Positions 1 to 6,795 of a stretch of 6,795 nt of DNA are shown here, one piece after another; the first letter of the stretch is position 1; every line of letters starts with the position of its first letter. Origin of the DNA: Actinomycetota bacterium (lineage in GTDB: Bacteria > Actinomycetota > Actinomycetes > Nanopelagicales > Nanopelagicaceae); contig CANMCL010000047.1 of assembly GCA_947496345.1 (NCBI GenBank), forward strand, positions 1 through 6,795, written 5' to 3'. Under the pieces are notes generated by a model. The model was not told the origin of the DNA. It worked only from the letters and a program-made list of their open reading frames with translations, and did no database searches. The position numbers were made by a program, and so were the translations under genes.

Positions 1-1
1 A

Positions 2-1855
2 TTACGTGCCTTGGCAACTGTGGCGTCATCAGCGCTTCTTGCCGGTGCATTCTCTGTAGGTGCGCTCACCCCAGCGCAGGCTGCAACTAGCTCGACAGTG
101 ACTCTGCTTTCAGGTGCAGACATCACATCTTTGAACTCCAGTACGACCTCAGGAAATACGGCTTACAACGCGTTGCCTGGTTCGCTAACTGGCATGGGCT
201 TCACTTACTACGACGACAAACCAACTTTGGTCATGAATACCAAATTTGGAACAATGAAGATTGTTAAGAAGGCACCGACAGACTTCCGCATCGAGTACAC
301 AGTTGCAAAGGGCCAGGAATGGTCTGATGGCACACCAATCGATGCAGTTGACTTACTTCTCTCGCACGTCGTTGCCTCAGAGGAATACTCTAAGACTGCG
401 GGTCTCGGAGATCCAACCGGTGACGTAACTCCATCATTCGATAGCGCAGGCTACGGATCAACATATGGTCTGCACGTTGTTGGTTTGCCAACGCTTAGTG
501 CGGACAACATGAAATTGACAGTTAAATTCGACAAGCCTCTACCAGATTGGGAGTTGCTTGCACCTGGACCAAGTCCAGTTCACGCGCTATCACTTCTTGC
601 TGATGGTAAGAAGGGGTTGCAGTCTGCCTCTGTTAATGCAGCAGCCAAGGAAAAATTCCTAGATGCATTTAATTCAAAGAGCACTGCTCACCTAAAGGCG
701 ATGGGTAAGGTTTGGAGTGATGGATACAACATCACTAAAGTTGATGCCTCTACGAATGATCTACTTCTTATCTCTAATGGTGGCTTCATCGTTTCAAAGT
801 TCACTCTAGGTGATTCAATGGTTCTCGTACGTAACGATAAGTACTCATCGGGTCCAGAGATGGCAAAGACGAACCCAATCAAAACAGTGGTAATCAAGAT
901 CATCACCGACAACACAGCATCTGTTCAAGCGCTGCGCAATGGCGATATCGATGTTTATTACAACACCACTGCAACTGCAGCTGACAAGGTTGTTCTCGAA
1001 GCTCTTCCAAACGTAACAACTCTCATCAAAGCTGGAGGCGGCTATTCACATATTCGTCTTCGCACTGATGCTATGCAAGGAAAGACAGATAAATACACTG
1101 GTCCATTTGCAGGAAACAGTGCTAAAGCCAGGGATCTCCGTAAGGCATTCTTGCTTGCTACTCCGCGTGAGCAGATGGTCGATGTCTTAATCAAGCCGAT
1201 CCAATCAAATGCAGTACCTTTGGATACAGAGTTTGAATTCCAAGGATCTCCTGCATACAAAGCAATCACCGCTGCATCTGGCGTAAAACTGTTTAGTACT
1301 GGAACACAGGCTGAGCGCACCGCAAAAGCATTGGCGATTGTGAAGAAGTACTACCCAACTGCTTCTGCAACAAATCCACAGGTTAAGTTGAAGTTCGTTC
1401 ACTACAACAACTCAACTCGCAACAACATGGCGAAGTTGATCATTGCTGAGACTAAGAAGGCAGGATTTGATGTTACAGATACCCCAAGAGATCTAACCTT
1501 CTTCGACGACATTGAACTCGCTGAATTTGATGTTGCGATGTATGGACTCGGTCTTGGTTCACTTAGCCAAGCAAACGGAGTATCCGTCTTCAAAACCGAT
1601 GGCGGAAATAACAACAATGGTTGGAGCGATCCAGCCCTTGATAAAATCTTGACTAGCATACAAAGCGACGTCCTTACTCCAAAGCAACTTTCAGCCAGAC
1701 GTGTAATTGCGGACAAAATGGTCGTCCGAAATAACTGGACGCTGCCTTTGTATGTCAATCCAGTCATTTCGGCCTGGAATAAGGAAATCAAGAATATAAA
1801 GCCAGCACCGCTCGGAAATAACATCACTTGGAACTACTTTGAGTGGTCTTACTAA
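2..1855 (+). CDS. ABC transporter substrate-binding protein, family 5 (peptide/oligopeptide type), 5' partial
   Basis: Extracellular solute-binding protein of the SBP_bac_5 (DppA/OppA) family, which captures peptides or other small solutes and delivers them to the permeases encoded next. The reading frame is open back to the window edge. The first possible start is TTG at 11, but the true start is probably upstream, because the frame above it supplies an Arg that a signal peptide n-region needs. Counting from that TTG (614 codons): a hydrophobic h-region at about 2-19, then TPAQA-A, a probable signal peptidase I site near residue 24; the family hallmark WSDGTP at 104-109; LRNGDIDVY at about 308-316; and a glycine/asparagine-rich stretch before GWSDP at about 537-541. 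There is no cysteine anywhere, so no lipobox is visible. This is unusual for a binding protein of a monoderm bacterium. The length is normal for the family. A terminator follows the stop codon directly. The family call is firm; the substrate is unknown. Confidence 0.93.
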   Translation, partial: LRALATVASSALLAGAFSVGALTPAQAATSSTVTLLSGADITSLNSSTTSGNTAYNALPGSLTGMGFTYYDDKPTLVMNTKFGTMKIVKKAPTDFRIEYTVAKGQEWSDGTPIDAVDLLLSHVVASEEYSKTAGLGDPTGDVTPSFDSAGYGSTYGLHVVGLPTLSADNMKLTVKFDKPLPDWELLAPGPSPVHALSLLADGKKGLQSASVNAAAKEKFLDAFNSKSTAHLKAMGKVWSDGYNITKVDASTNDLLLISNGGFIVSKFTLGDSMVLVRNDKYSSGPEMAKTNPIKTVVIKIITDNTASVQALRNGDIDVYYNTTATAADKVVLEALPNVTTLIKAGGGYSHIRLRTDAMQGKTDKYTGPFAGNSAKARDLRKAFLLATPREQMVDVLIKPIQSNAVPLDTEFEFQGSPAYKAITAASGVKLFSTGTQAERTAKALAIVKKYYPTASATNPQVKLKFVHYNNSTRNNMAKLIIAETKKAGFDVTDTPRDLTFFDDIELAEFDVAMYGLGLGSLSQANGVSVFKTDGGNNNNGWSDPALDKILTSIQSDVLTPKQLSARRVIADKMVVRNNWTLPLYVNPVISAWNKEIKNIKPAPLGNNITWNYFEWSY

Positions 1856-1879
1856 CCGATAGCTACATCTAGTTACTGA

Positions 1880-1917
1880 AAAAAACCGAGGTGCCGCCAA
1901 CGGCACCTCGGTTTTTT
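1880..1917 (+). terminator. Strong Rho-independent terminator after the binding-protein gene
   Basis: A perfect 11-bp GC-rich stem (1886-1896 pairing with 1901-1911) closes a CCAA loop and is followed by six T (1912-1917). The six A before the stem (1880-1885) can pair with that T tract, so the element is symmetric and could also stop transcription from the minus strand. It starts 25 bases after the binding-protein stop. It probably lowers read-through into the permease genes, a common way to make the binding protein more abundant than the membrane parts. Confidence 0.93.
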
Positions 1918-1929
1918 CGGAGCTAAACT

Positions 1930-1997
1930 CCTGTGTAATTTGAAACAATATTTAAAACGATAATCGTCAGCGGTTTATCCGCAGTCAGGGTGATACT
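1930..1997 (+). promoter_or_regulatory. Probable promoter/operator region ahead of the permease gene
   Basis: This AT-rich stretch lies between the terminator and the permease B start. It contains a -10-like GATAAT (1959-1964), without a convincing -35 at standard spacing; TTGAAA at 1940-1945 lies only 13 bases upstream. The -10-like box sits inside a perfect dyad, ACGAT-A-ATCGT (1957-1967), which could be a small operator. A second short dyad, GCGG-TTTAT-CCGC (1970-1982), follows. That some promoter is here is inferred from the strong terminator just upstream; the exact boxes are tentative. Confidence 0.35.
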
Positions 1998-2000
1998 TTG
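1987..2000 (+). promoter_or_regulatory. Ribosome binding site fixing the TTG start of permease B
   Basis: AGGG at 1987-1990, continuing as AGGGTGAT, resembles the extended Shine-Dalgarno sequence. It lies seven bases before TTG at 1998. The resulting N-terminus (MLQYVARRLG) is the classic DppB/OppB start, which supports TTG over any later ATG. Confidence 0.7.
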
Positions 2001-3545
2001 TTACAGTATGTGGCTCGACGTTTAGGAATGATGTTTGTTATCGTTTTTGGCGCTAGTTTTCTTGCTTATAATTTACAAGCATATTCTTCAAACCCACTTT
2101 CGGTTTTCGGGGAAAGTACCGAGATAAATAAAGATTTCCTTAAGACGAAAATGATTAGAGATCTTCAACTTGATGTCCCTCCACCGATTCGTTACTTCTC
2201 GTGGCTTCGTGGAATTGTTGCCGGTTTATGGGGCAATTTTGATATGGGTGTAACGCGCGGCAATATCCCAGTGACTGAAGTGCTCGCCCAGGCAATCCCA
2301 GTAACTATCAAGCTTGTCATCACCGCAACTTTCCTAGCGATCATCTTCGGAATCTCCGTTGGAATGATTACCGCTATTCGTCAGTACAGCCGTTTTGACT
2401 ACGTAATGACCTTTGCTTCTTTCCTTCTATTCTCACTTCCAATTTTTTGGGTTGCTGTATTACTAAAAGAATTCATGGCGATTCAATTTAACGATTTCTT
2501 AGTAGACCCGAAAATTCCGCCTCTTACGATCTTCATCAGCTCGTTGATTTTGGGCTTCATCATGGCTGGTTTTGCAGGCGGTACAAGAAAACAATTTCTA
2601 TCGGTTCTTGCGGGCGGCGCAGTCATCGCTGGCAGCGTGCTCACCTTTATGAGTGCGACAAATTGGTTTATTAACCCCGCTCTTGGAATATTTGGTGTCA
2701 CTCTTCTATCTCTTTCTGGCGCGGCAATTGCAATTCAACTCATCTCCGGGCTGGATAGCAAGAAGGGGCGAATCGCTGGATTTGCAACCGCAATTGCTGT
2801 TGCCATCTTGTACTACCCACTTCAATCGCTTATGACGGAAACTGCCTCAATCCTGAATGTTCTTGCAGTATTCGCGATTACGATCTCTGCAGGAGTAGCA
2901 ATTGGATACCTAGTTAGTTCAATAGATCGCCGCGTTTATATTCGGGTTGGAATTTTCACCGCACTAATTTCCACTGTACCAATTATTGTGGATCGATTTA
3001 TGAGTGAATTTTCTGAGTATATGAATTCCGATGCCGTCGGAGGGCGTCCTATTCCAACCTTGGGGCAAGCAAATGATCTTCTTACTCCAGAACAACTCGG
3101 AAATTTCTGGATTAACGGATTGGATACCGTAGTTCACTTGGTGCTACCAACTCTTGCGCTAACGCTAATCTCATTTGCCGGATATGTGAGATTTTCACGT
3201 GGCAGTCTTCTTGAGGTCTTGAACATGGATTACATCCGCACCGCAAGAGCTAAAGGCTTAAGCGAACGCACTGTAATCGTTCGTCACGGAATGAGAAATG
3301 CGATGTTACCTCTAACAACAATTTTGGTAAATGACTTTGCGGGACTCTTGGGCGGAGCAATCATTACCGAGGGTGTCTTTGCCTGGAAAGGCATGGGTCA
3401 ATTATTTAACGATGCGCTTCGGGGGTACGACATGAATCTATTTATGGGTGTTTTTGTCTTGACCGCCTCATTAACCGTAATAGCCAACTTTGTAGCGGAT
3501 CTTCTCTACGGTGTGGTCGATCCTAGAATTAGAATTAGGAACTAG
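1998..3545 (+). CDS. dppB: DppB-type ABC transporter permease with a large internal membrane insertion
   Basis: Inner-membrane permease (BPD_transp_1, DppB/OppB type), one half of the channel of a peptide-class importer. The start is TTG, supported by a ribosome site and the family-typical N-terminus MLQYVARRLG followed by the first membrane helix (about 10-27). The usual family core follows: helices near 103-125 and 136-157, then VLPTLALTLISFAGYVR (382-398), the EAA loop DYIRTARAKGLSERT (411-425) that docks the ATPase, then LGGAIITEGVFAWKGMG (451-467) and the closing DLLYGVVDPR (501-510). At 515 residues it is about 180 longer than the usual 310-340. The extra length is one block between about residues 171 and 348 with about six hydrophobic segments, inserted just before the conserved C-terminal half. 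There is no frameshift, and both flanks are canonical. It forms an operon with the next gene, six bases apart. The family call is firm; the role of the insertion is unknown. Confidence 0.94.
   Translation: MLQYVARRLGMMFVIVFGASFLAYNLQAYSSNPLSVFGESTEINKDFLKTKMIRDLQLDVPPPIRYFSWLRGIVAGLWGNFDMGVTRGNIPVTEVLAQAIPVTIKLVITATFLAIIFGISVGMITAIRQYSRFDYVMTFASFLLFSLPIFWVAVLLKEFMAIQFNDFLVDPKIPPLTIFISSLILGFIMAGFAGGTRKQFLSVLAGGAVIAGSVLTFMSATNWFINPALGIFGVTLLSLSGAAIAIQLISGLDSKKGRIAGFATAIAVAILYYPLQSLMTETASILNVLAVFAITISAGVAIGYLVSSIDRRVYIRVGIFTALISTVPIIVDRFMSEFSEYMNSDAVGGRPIPTLGQANDLLTPEQLGNFWINGLDTVVHLVLPTLALTLISFAGYVRFSRGSLLEVLNMDYIRTARAKGLSERTVIVRHGMRNAMLPLTTILVNDFAGLLGGAIITEGVFAWKGMGQLFNDALRGYDMNLFMGVFVLTASLTVIANFVADLLYGVVDPRIRIRN
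2508..3041 (+). other. Inserted multi-helix segment within permease B
   Basis: This covers residues of about 171-348 of the permease and has no counterpart in a standard DppB, where the helix ending near residue 160 leads through a short loop into the HLVLPTLAL segment. Hydrophobic stretches lie at about 175-194, 200-219, 228-250, 259-278, 285-307 and 316-333, separated by short polar turns such as GLDSKKGR (251-258) and SIDRR (308-312). An even number of crossings would keep the downstream EAA loop in the cytoplasm. Boundaries and the helix count are estimated by eye. Confidence 0.7.
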
Positions 3546-3551
3546 GTTGAA

Positions 3552-4640
3552 ATGAAGAACAATAATGTGGACCTTGACTCTTCTTCTGGAGAGAATTCAA
3601 ACCCAATAGTTGACCGCGAAACTGAAGGGTTAAACCAACGACAGATCATTATTAAAAGATTTGTTAAGCACAAGGCGGCTATGGCATCCGTTTTTACTTT
3701 GATATCAATTATTCTGATCGTCTTTACAGCCACAGGTATTCGCGTCGGCTTTGGTAGTTTTTCATTTAGATTGCCCGGTTGGTGGCCCTATTCGATATCT
3801 GATATCGATCCTGAAGGCGCCATCGCTAGTATGTGCAACGGTGGAGTAACCGGTTGCCCGACACTAGATCTTGCTCCCACTTTCCTGGATGGCGACGGGG
3901 TTAAATTTGGAAATCATCCTTTCGGGACAGATGCAATCGGAACAGATTATTTCGCACTGGTGACACGAGGCGCACAGCAGTCGATCATGGTTATGGTTAT
4001 CGTAAGTTTCCTTGGAATATTAATCGGTACGATCGTCGGTGCAATCGCGGGATTCTTTGGCGGCATTGTGGATTCGATTTTGATGCGCTTGACAGATATG
4101 TTCCTGGTTACCCCAACGATTGTTGTCGGAGCAGTGATTGGATTCAAATTCGGTAATCTAGGAATAGTTCCACTTGCATTAATGCTTGGCTTCTTCGCTT
4201 GGATGGGCCTGGCTCGATTCGTTAGAACTGAGTTCCTCACTCTCCGAGAGCGTGAGTTTGTAGACGCCGCTAGAGTGGCTGGAGCTTCGGATAGGCGGAT
4301 TATTTTCAAACATATTCTCCCTAATGCAGTAGGAATCATTGTTGTTGTTGGAACGCTATTGATGTCCGGTGCGATTCTCGCCGAAACTTCCTTGAGCTAT
4401 CTTGGCTTTGGAGTTAGAGCGCCAGATGTATCCCTAGGATTACTAATCAGCCAGTATCAGGGAAGTTTTGGCATTAGCCCTTGGCTTTTCTGGTGGCCGG
4501 GCGCACTCATTGTCTCGATTGCTTTATGCGTTAACTTCATCGGCGATGGACTACGTGATGCTTTCGACCCAAGACAACGCAGGCACATTTCCAACAAGGA
4601 ACGGAAACTGGCCAAAGAAATGAATAGAGTTAAAGGCTAA
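3552..4640 (+). CDS. dppC: DppC-type ABC transporter permease
   Basis: Second permease of the importer (BPD_transp_1 with an OppC-type N-terminal region), pairing with DppB in the membrane. A polar cytoplasmic tail of about 34 residues precedes the first helix (about 42-61). An external loop of about 60 residues follows, ending in the family hallmark HPFGTDAIGTDYF (122-134). Further helices lie near 144-172, 187-221, 257-279 and 313-333. The EAA loop is EFVDAARVAGASDRR (235-249), running on to KHILPN (253-258), the ATPase docking site. The protein closes with GDGLRDAFDPR (331-341) and a basic tail. The length of 362 is slightly above the family norm of 280-330 because of the long tail and external loop. 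That loop carries two cysteines, C95 and C102, which could form a disulfide (inference). ATG at 3552 has only a weak ribosome site, and the gene follows dppB by six bases, so coupled translation is likely. Its TAA overlaps the stop codon of the convergent minus-strand gene. Confidence 0.95.
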   Translation: MKNNNVDLDSSSGENSNPIVDRETEGLNQRQIIIKRFVKHKAAMASVFTLISIILIVFTATGIRVGFGSFSFRLPGWWPYSISDIDPEGAIASMCNGGVTGCPTLDLAPTFLDGDGVKFGNHPFGTDAIGTDYFALVTRGAQQSIMVMVIVSFLGILIGTIVGAIAGFFGGIVDSILMRLTDMFLVTPTIVVGAVIGFKFGNLGIVPLALMLGFFAWMGLARFVRTEFLTLREREFVDAARVAGASDRRIIFKHILPNAVGIIVVVGTLLMSGAILAETSLSYLGFGVRAPDVSLGLLISQYQGSFGISPWLFWWPGALIVSIALCVNFIGDGLRDAFDPRQRRHISNKERKLAKEMNRVKG

Positions 4641-5131
4641 TGGGTTCTCTTCATCCGCTCACGGATAAGGAAGGCAGCTTGTCCACTTACGCTGTCAAGA
4701 CTCGCGCTCATAGATTCCATGCCGTAACTTTTGGATTCACTAAGCGGAAGCCCTCCGCCGTACCATCCAAACTTTTTTTCGGCAATCCATCTTTGTTTGC
4801 CAGTGGCTGGAGCCACCCAAACCCTGGTTTTTCCACCAGAGTGAATGATGGCGAGGCTCCATTTAGTTTCCAGATCCAAAACGTCTCGATACGGAATCAA
4901 CTTGGAACTAAGCGGATTGATAACTTCGATTACATCCTCTCTCAAAACGAGTTTCGGCCTAAGCCAAATAAGGTAGACAATTCCTCCGAAGATGAAACAA
5001 AGCAAAAGTTCGAAGAATGTTTGTGTCGAATTAGTGCCAACCCAGAGGCTATTGATTCCAGAAAGAGTTATCAAAACCATGGAGACGCCGGCCCAGGCGA
5101 AATTACTGCGCGGCCTGAAGGTTTCATTCAT
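4637..5131 (-). CDS. Small membrane protein with a bPH_6-like PH domain, antisense within the transporter operon
   Basis: A 164-residue protein with two N-terminal membrane helices (about 11-31 and 38-57), then a soluble domain (about 58-108) resembling the bacterial PH domain bPH_6 of actinobacteria (the CFP-6 type). The recognisable pattern is LRPKLVLREDVIEVINPL, then KLIPYRDVLDLETKWSL, then RVWVAPATGK. A C-terminal amphipathic stretch, SVSGQAAFLIRERMK (147-161), also fits such proteins. It probably sits in the cytoplasmic membrane with the PH domain inside; its biochemical role is unknown. The start at 5131 is well fixed: an in-frame stop lies two codons upstream and the first helix begins near residue 11. 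No Shine-Dalgarno is visible, because the upstream bases are the pyrimidine-rich complement of the ATPase gene's ribosome site, so leaderless translation is possible. Its stop overlaps that of dppC by four bases, and its start lies 26 bases from the divergent ATPase start. The family call rests on recognised pattern, not a search. Confidence 0.78.
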   Translation of the reverse strand: MNETFRPRSNFAWAGVSMVLITLSGINSLWVGTNSTQTFFELLLCFIFGGIVYLIWLRPKLVLREDVIEVINPLSSKLIPYRDVLDLETKWSLAIIHSGGKTRVWVAPATGKQRWIAEKKFGWYGGGLPLSESKSYGMESMSASLDSVSGQAAFLIRERMKRTH

Positions 5132-5145
5132 AATCTAAGTATTGC

Positions 5146-5160
5146 AGGAGAAAGAAAATG
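5146..5160 (+). promoter_or_regulatory. Ribosome binding site of the dual ATPase gene
   Basis: AGGAG at 5146-5150 is followed by a seven-base spacer and ATG at 5158. It is the best Shine-Dalgarno match in the window and fixes the ATPase start. It allows efficient independent initiation even though the upstream gene is on the other strand. Confidence 0.85.
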
Positions 5161-6795
5161 AGCATAACAAATCAGCCAGTTCTTCACGTATCAAATTTCA
5201 ATATTGACTTCTGGGTAGAGGGTGTGTGGTATCCGGCTGCAATCGATATGAATTTCGATGTACAGGCCGGGAAAGTTCTTGCCATTGTCGGTGAATCTGG
5301 TTCTGGAAAGACTTCAATTGCTATGGGTCTCATGGATCTATTGGCGTCAAATGCCCGTGTTTCGGGGAGTGTAAAGATCAAAGGCGAAGAAATGGTCGGG
5401 GCTAGTAAATCCGTGCTTCGAAAGACACGTGGTCGCGATGTTGCCTACATCTTCCAAGAACCGATGACCGCGCTTAACCCGGTTTACACGATTGGCTTCC
5501 AAATTGTTGAAACACTTCGCACTCACTTCGATATGGGTCCACAAGAAGCTAAAGTGCGCGCTATCGAACTGCTCGCAATGGTTGAGATCCCTAGCCCTGA
5601 TGCATCTTTTGATAAGTACCCTCACCAACTCTCCGGTGGCCAGCGACAACGCGCAATGATCGCGCAATCTCTTGCTTGCGATCCCGGTTTGCTCGTTGCA
5701 GATGAACCAACGACCGCCCTTGACGTGACAGTGCAGGCTGAGATTCTTGATTTAATTCGCGGGCTTCGCGATAAATTGAATTCCGCAATTTTGCTAATCA
5801 CTCACGACATGGGCGTTGTCGCAGATCTTGCCGATCACATATTAGTGATGAAAGAGGGCTTGACCGTTGAGTACGGTACATCTGATCAAATTTTTAATCG
5901 CCCACAACATCCATATACGCAACAACTTCTTGCAGCGGTACCGAAGCTCGGTTCTGTTGAAGTTCGGGAGCGCTTACCCGAGTTGATCGGGTTGCCTCCA
6001 GTTCTGAAGTTACAGAACGTATCAATCGAATACCCTAAAAAAGGTCGCGTACCTGCTTTTCGGGCGGTCTCTGATTTTAATTTGGAAATTTTCCCTGGTG
6101 AAATCGTTGGACTCGTTGGCGAATCAGGTTCAGGCAAGACAACTGTGGGTCGTGCCTCTATTGGATTACTCCCCGCAGTTGCGGGCAAAATCGAAATTGT
6201 CGGTAGAGATATAACGAGGCCAACTTCAAAGGAGCTACGCGAGATACGTAGATTCACCGGCATTGTCTTCCAGGATCCTGGAAGTTCGCTAAATCCGCGT
6301 CTACCTATTGGTGAAAGTATTGGCGAGCCTTTACTTCTCTCTGGAGATGCCAAAGGTAAAGAGCTCGATAAACGCGTTGAAGATCTACTCGACAGCGTTG
6401 AACTTCCCAGGTCGTATCGCAACCGCTACCCACACGAACTCTCAGGTGGACAACGTCAGCGTGTAGGTATTGCTCGCGCACTTGCCTTAACCCCAAGTTT
6501 ATTGATTGCCGACGAACCAACTTCTGCTCTTGATGTTTCGGTACAGGCTCGCTTCCTAGATCTCTTGCAGGACCTACAAGATAAATTGAAGTTTGCGTGT
6601 CTCTTCATCACTCACGATCTAGCTGTCGTGGACATCCTTTCTCACCGAATCGCAGTAATGCAGGAAGGCCGCCTTGTTGAGGTAGGTTCGCGAGATCAAA
6701 TCCTGAAGAGCCCTCGCGAGGAATACACCAAAAGATTAATCGGTGCCGTCCCTGTTCCAGATCCTGCGGAACAACGTATCCGTCGTGAAGCTCGT
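5158..6795 (+). CDS. Fused dual ATP-binding protein of a peptide ABC importer (DppD-DppF type), 3' partial
   Basis: Cytoplasmic ATPase powering the importer, with both nucleotide-binding domains in one chain. Domain 1: Walker A GESGSGKTS (45-53), Q-loop FQEP (99-102), signature LSGGQRQR (158-165), Walker B LLVADEP (178-184) with catalytic E183, and switch His H216. The oligopeptide-transporter C-terminal element follows, HPYTQQLLAAVPKLG (251-265), then a short linker. Domain 2: Walker A GESGSGKTT (321-329), Q-loop FQDP (371-374), signature LSGGQRQR (428-435), Walker B LLIADEP (448-454) with E453, and H486. A second C-terminal element (YTKRLIGAVP) follows. All catalytic motifs are intact in both halves, so both ATP sites should be active. 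The frame is open to the window end (546 codons) and ends in DPAEQRIRREAR, close to the usual end of such fusions, so little is probably missing. The fusion ensures equal amounts of the two ATPase halves. The architecture is like that of GsiA and YejF. Confidence 0.96.
   Translation, partial: MSITNQPVLHVSNFNIDFWVEGVWYPAAIDMNFDVQAGKVLAIVGESGSGKTSIAMGLMDLLASNARVSGSVKIKGEEMVGASKSVLRKTRGRDVAYIFQEPMTALNPVYTIGFQIVETLRTHFDMGPQEAKVRAIELLAMVEIPSPDASFDKYPHQLSGGQRQRAMIAQSLACDPGLLVADEPTTALDVTVQAEILDLIRGLRDKLNSAILLITHDMGVVADLADHILVMKEGLTVEYGTSDQIFNRPQHPYTQQLLAAVPKLGSVEVRERLPELIGLPPVLKLQNVSIEYPKKGRVPAFRAVSDFNLEIFPGEIVGLVGESGSGKTTVGRASIGLLPAVAGKIEIVGRDITRPTSKELREIRRFTGIVFQDPGSSLNPRLPIGESIGEPLLLSGDAKGKELDKRVEDLLDSVELPRSYRNRYPHELSGGQRQRVGIARALALTPSLLIADEPTSALDVSVQARFLDLLQDLQDKLKFACLFITHDLAVVDILSHRIAVMQEGRLVEVGSRDQILKSPREEYTKRLIGAVPVPDPAEQRIRREAR

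Noticed and set aside
1402..1827. 141-codon minus-strand open frame inside the binding-protein gene
   Set aside because: It lies wholly within a gene with clear family hallmarks, has no recognisable domain of its own, and has low-complexity shadow-like composition.
2653..2835. 60-codon + strand open frame within the permease B insertion
   Set aside because: It lies in another frame of an uninterrupted permease gene, without a ribosome site, and gives no sign that the insertion is a frameshifted separate gene.
3947..4339. 130-codon minus-strand open frame inside dppC
   Set aside because: It is the complement of the conserved permease core. The Ile/Thr/Pro/Arg-rich product is the typical mirror of hydrophobic helices, not a protein family.
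5184..5788. Three overlapping minus-strand open frames opposite the first ATPase domain
   Set aside because: They overlap each other and a canonical ATPase domain; they are shadows.
5886..6422. 178-codon minus-strand open frame opposite the second ATPase domain
   Set aside because: It is antisense to intact Walker A and Q-loop coding sequence. The Ser/Pro/Arg-rich product matches no family pattern.
1..6795. RNA genes, CRISPR arrays, insertion sequences and attachment sites
   Set aside because: None was seen: no tRNA-like cloverleaf, no regularly spaced repeats, no transposase-like product, and no long terminal inverted or direct repeats.

Overview
The window holds most of a dipeptide/oligopeptide-type (Dpp/Opp) ABC importer locus. 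On the + strand, in order, are a secreted family-5 solute-binding protein (5' end outside the window), a strong intrinsic terminator, a DppB-type permease, a DppC-type permease, and one polypeptide fusing the two ATPases (DppD-DppF type, 3' end outside the window). One gene breaks this order. Between the second permease and the ATPase a small membrane-anchored PH-domain protein is encoded on the opposite strand, filling the gap almost exactly.

The likely source is an actinobacterium (Actinomycetota) with moderate GC, judged by eye to be in the mid-40s percent, and very compact gene spacing. The fused DppD-DppF ATPase, TTG start use and the bPH_6-like PH protein of actinobacterial style fit this. 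A streamlined freshwater lineage such as Nanopelagicales (acI) is a reasonable guess, but it is inference only.

Layout: 2-1855 binding protein (partial); 1856-1997 intergenic, with a terminator and a probable promoter/operator region; 1998-3545 permease B, enlarged to 515 residues by an inserted block of about 178 residues with about six hydrophobic segments; 3552-4640 permease C; 4637-5131 (minus) PH-domain protein; 5158-6795 dual ATPase (partial). There is no gene-free stretch over 300 bases.

How it works together (family knowledge): the binding protein captures substrate outside the cell, the two permeases form the membrane channel, and the dual ATPase powers import. The terminator after the binding-protein gene should make that gene more abundantly transcribed than the rest. 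Continuous transcription from permease C into the ATPase gene must pass antisense through the PH gene, so the locus looks like a noncontiguous operon. The substrate cannot be read from the sequence.

The points most worth a second look are the permease B insertion, the embedded antisense PH gene, the fully open + frame lying in register over that gene, and the complete absence of cysteine (hence of a lipobox) in the visible binding protein.
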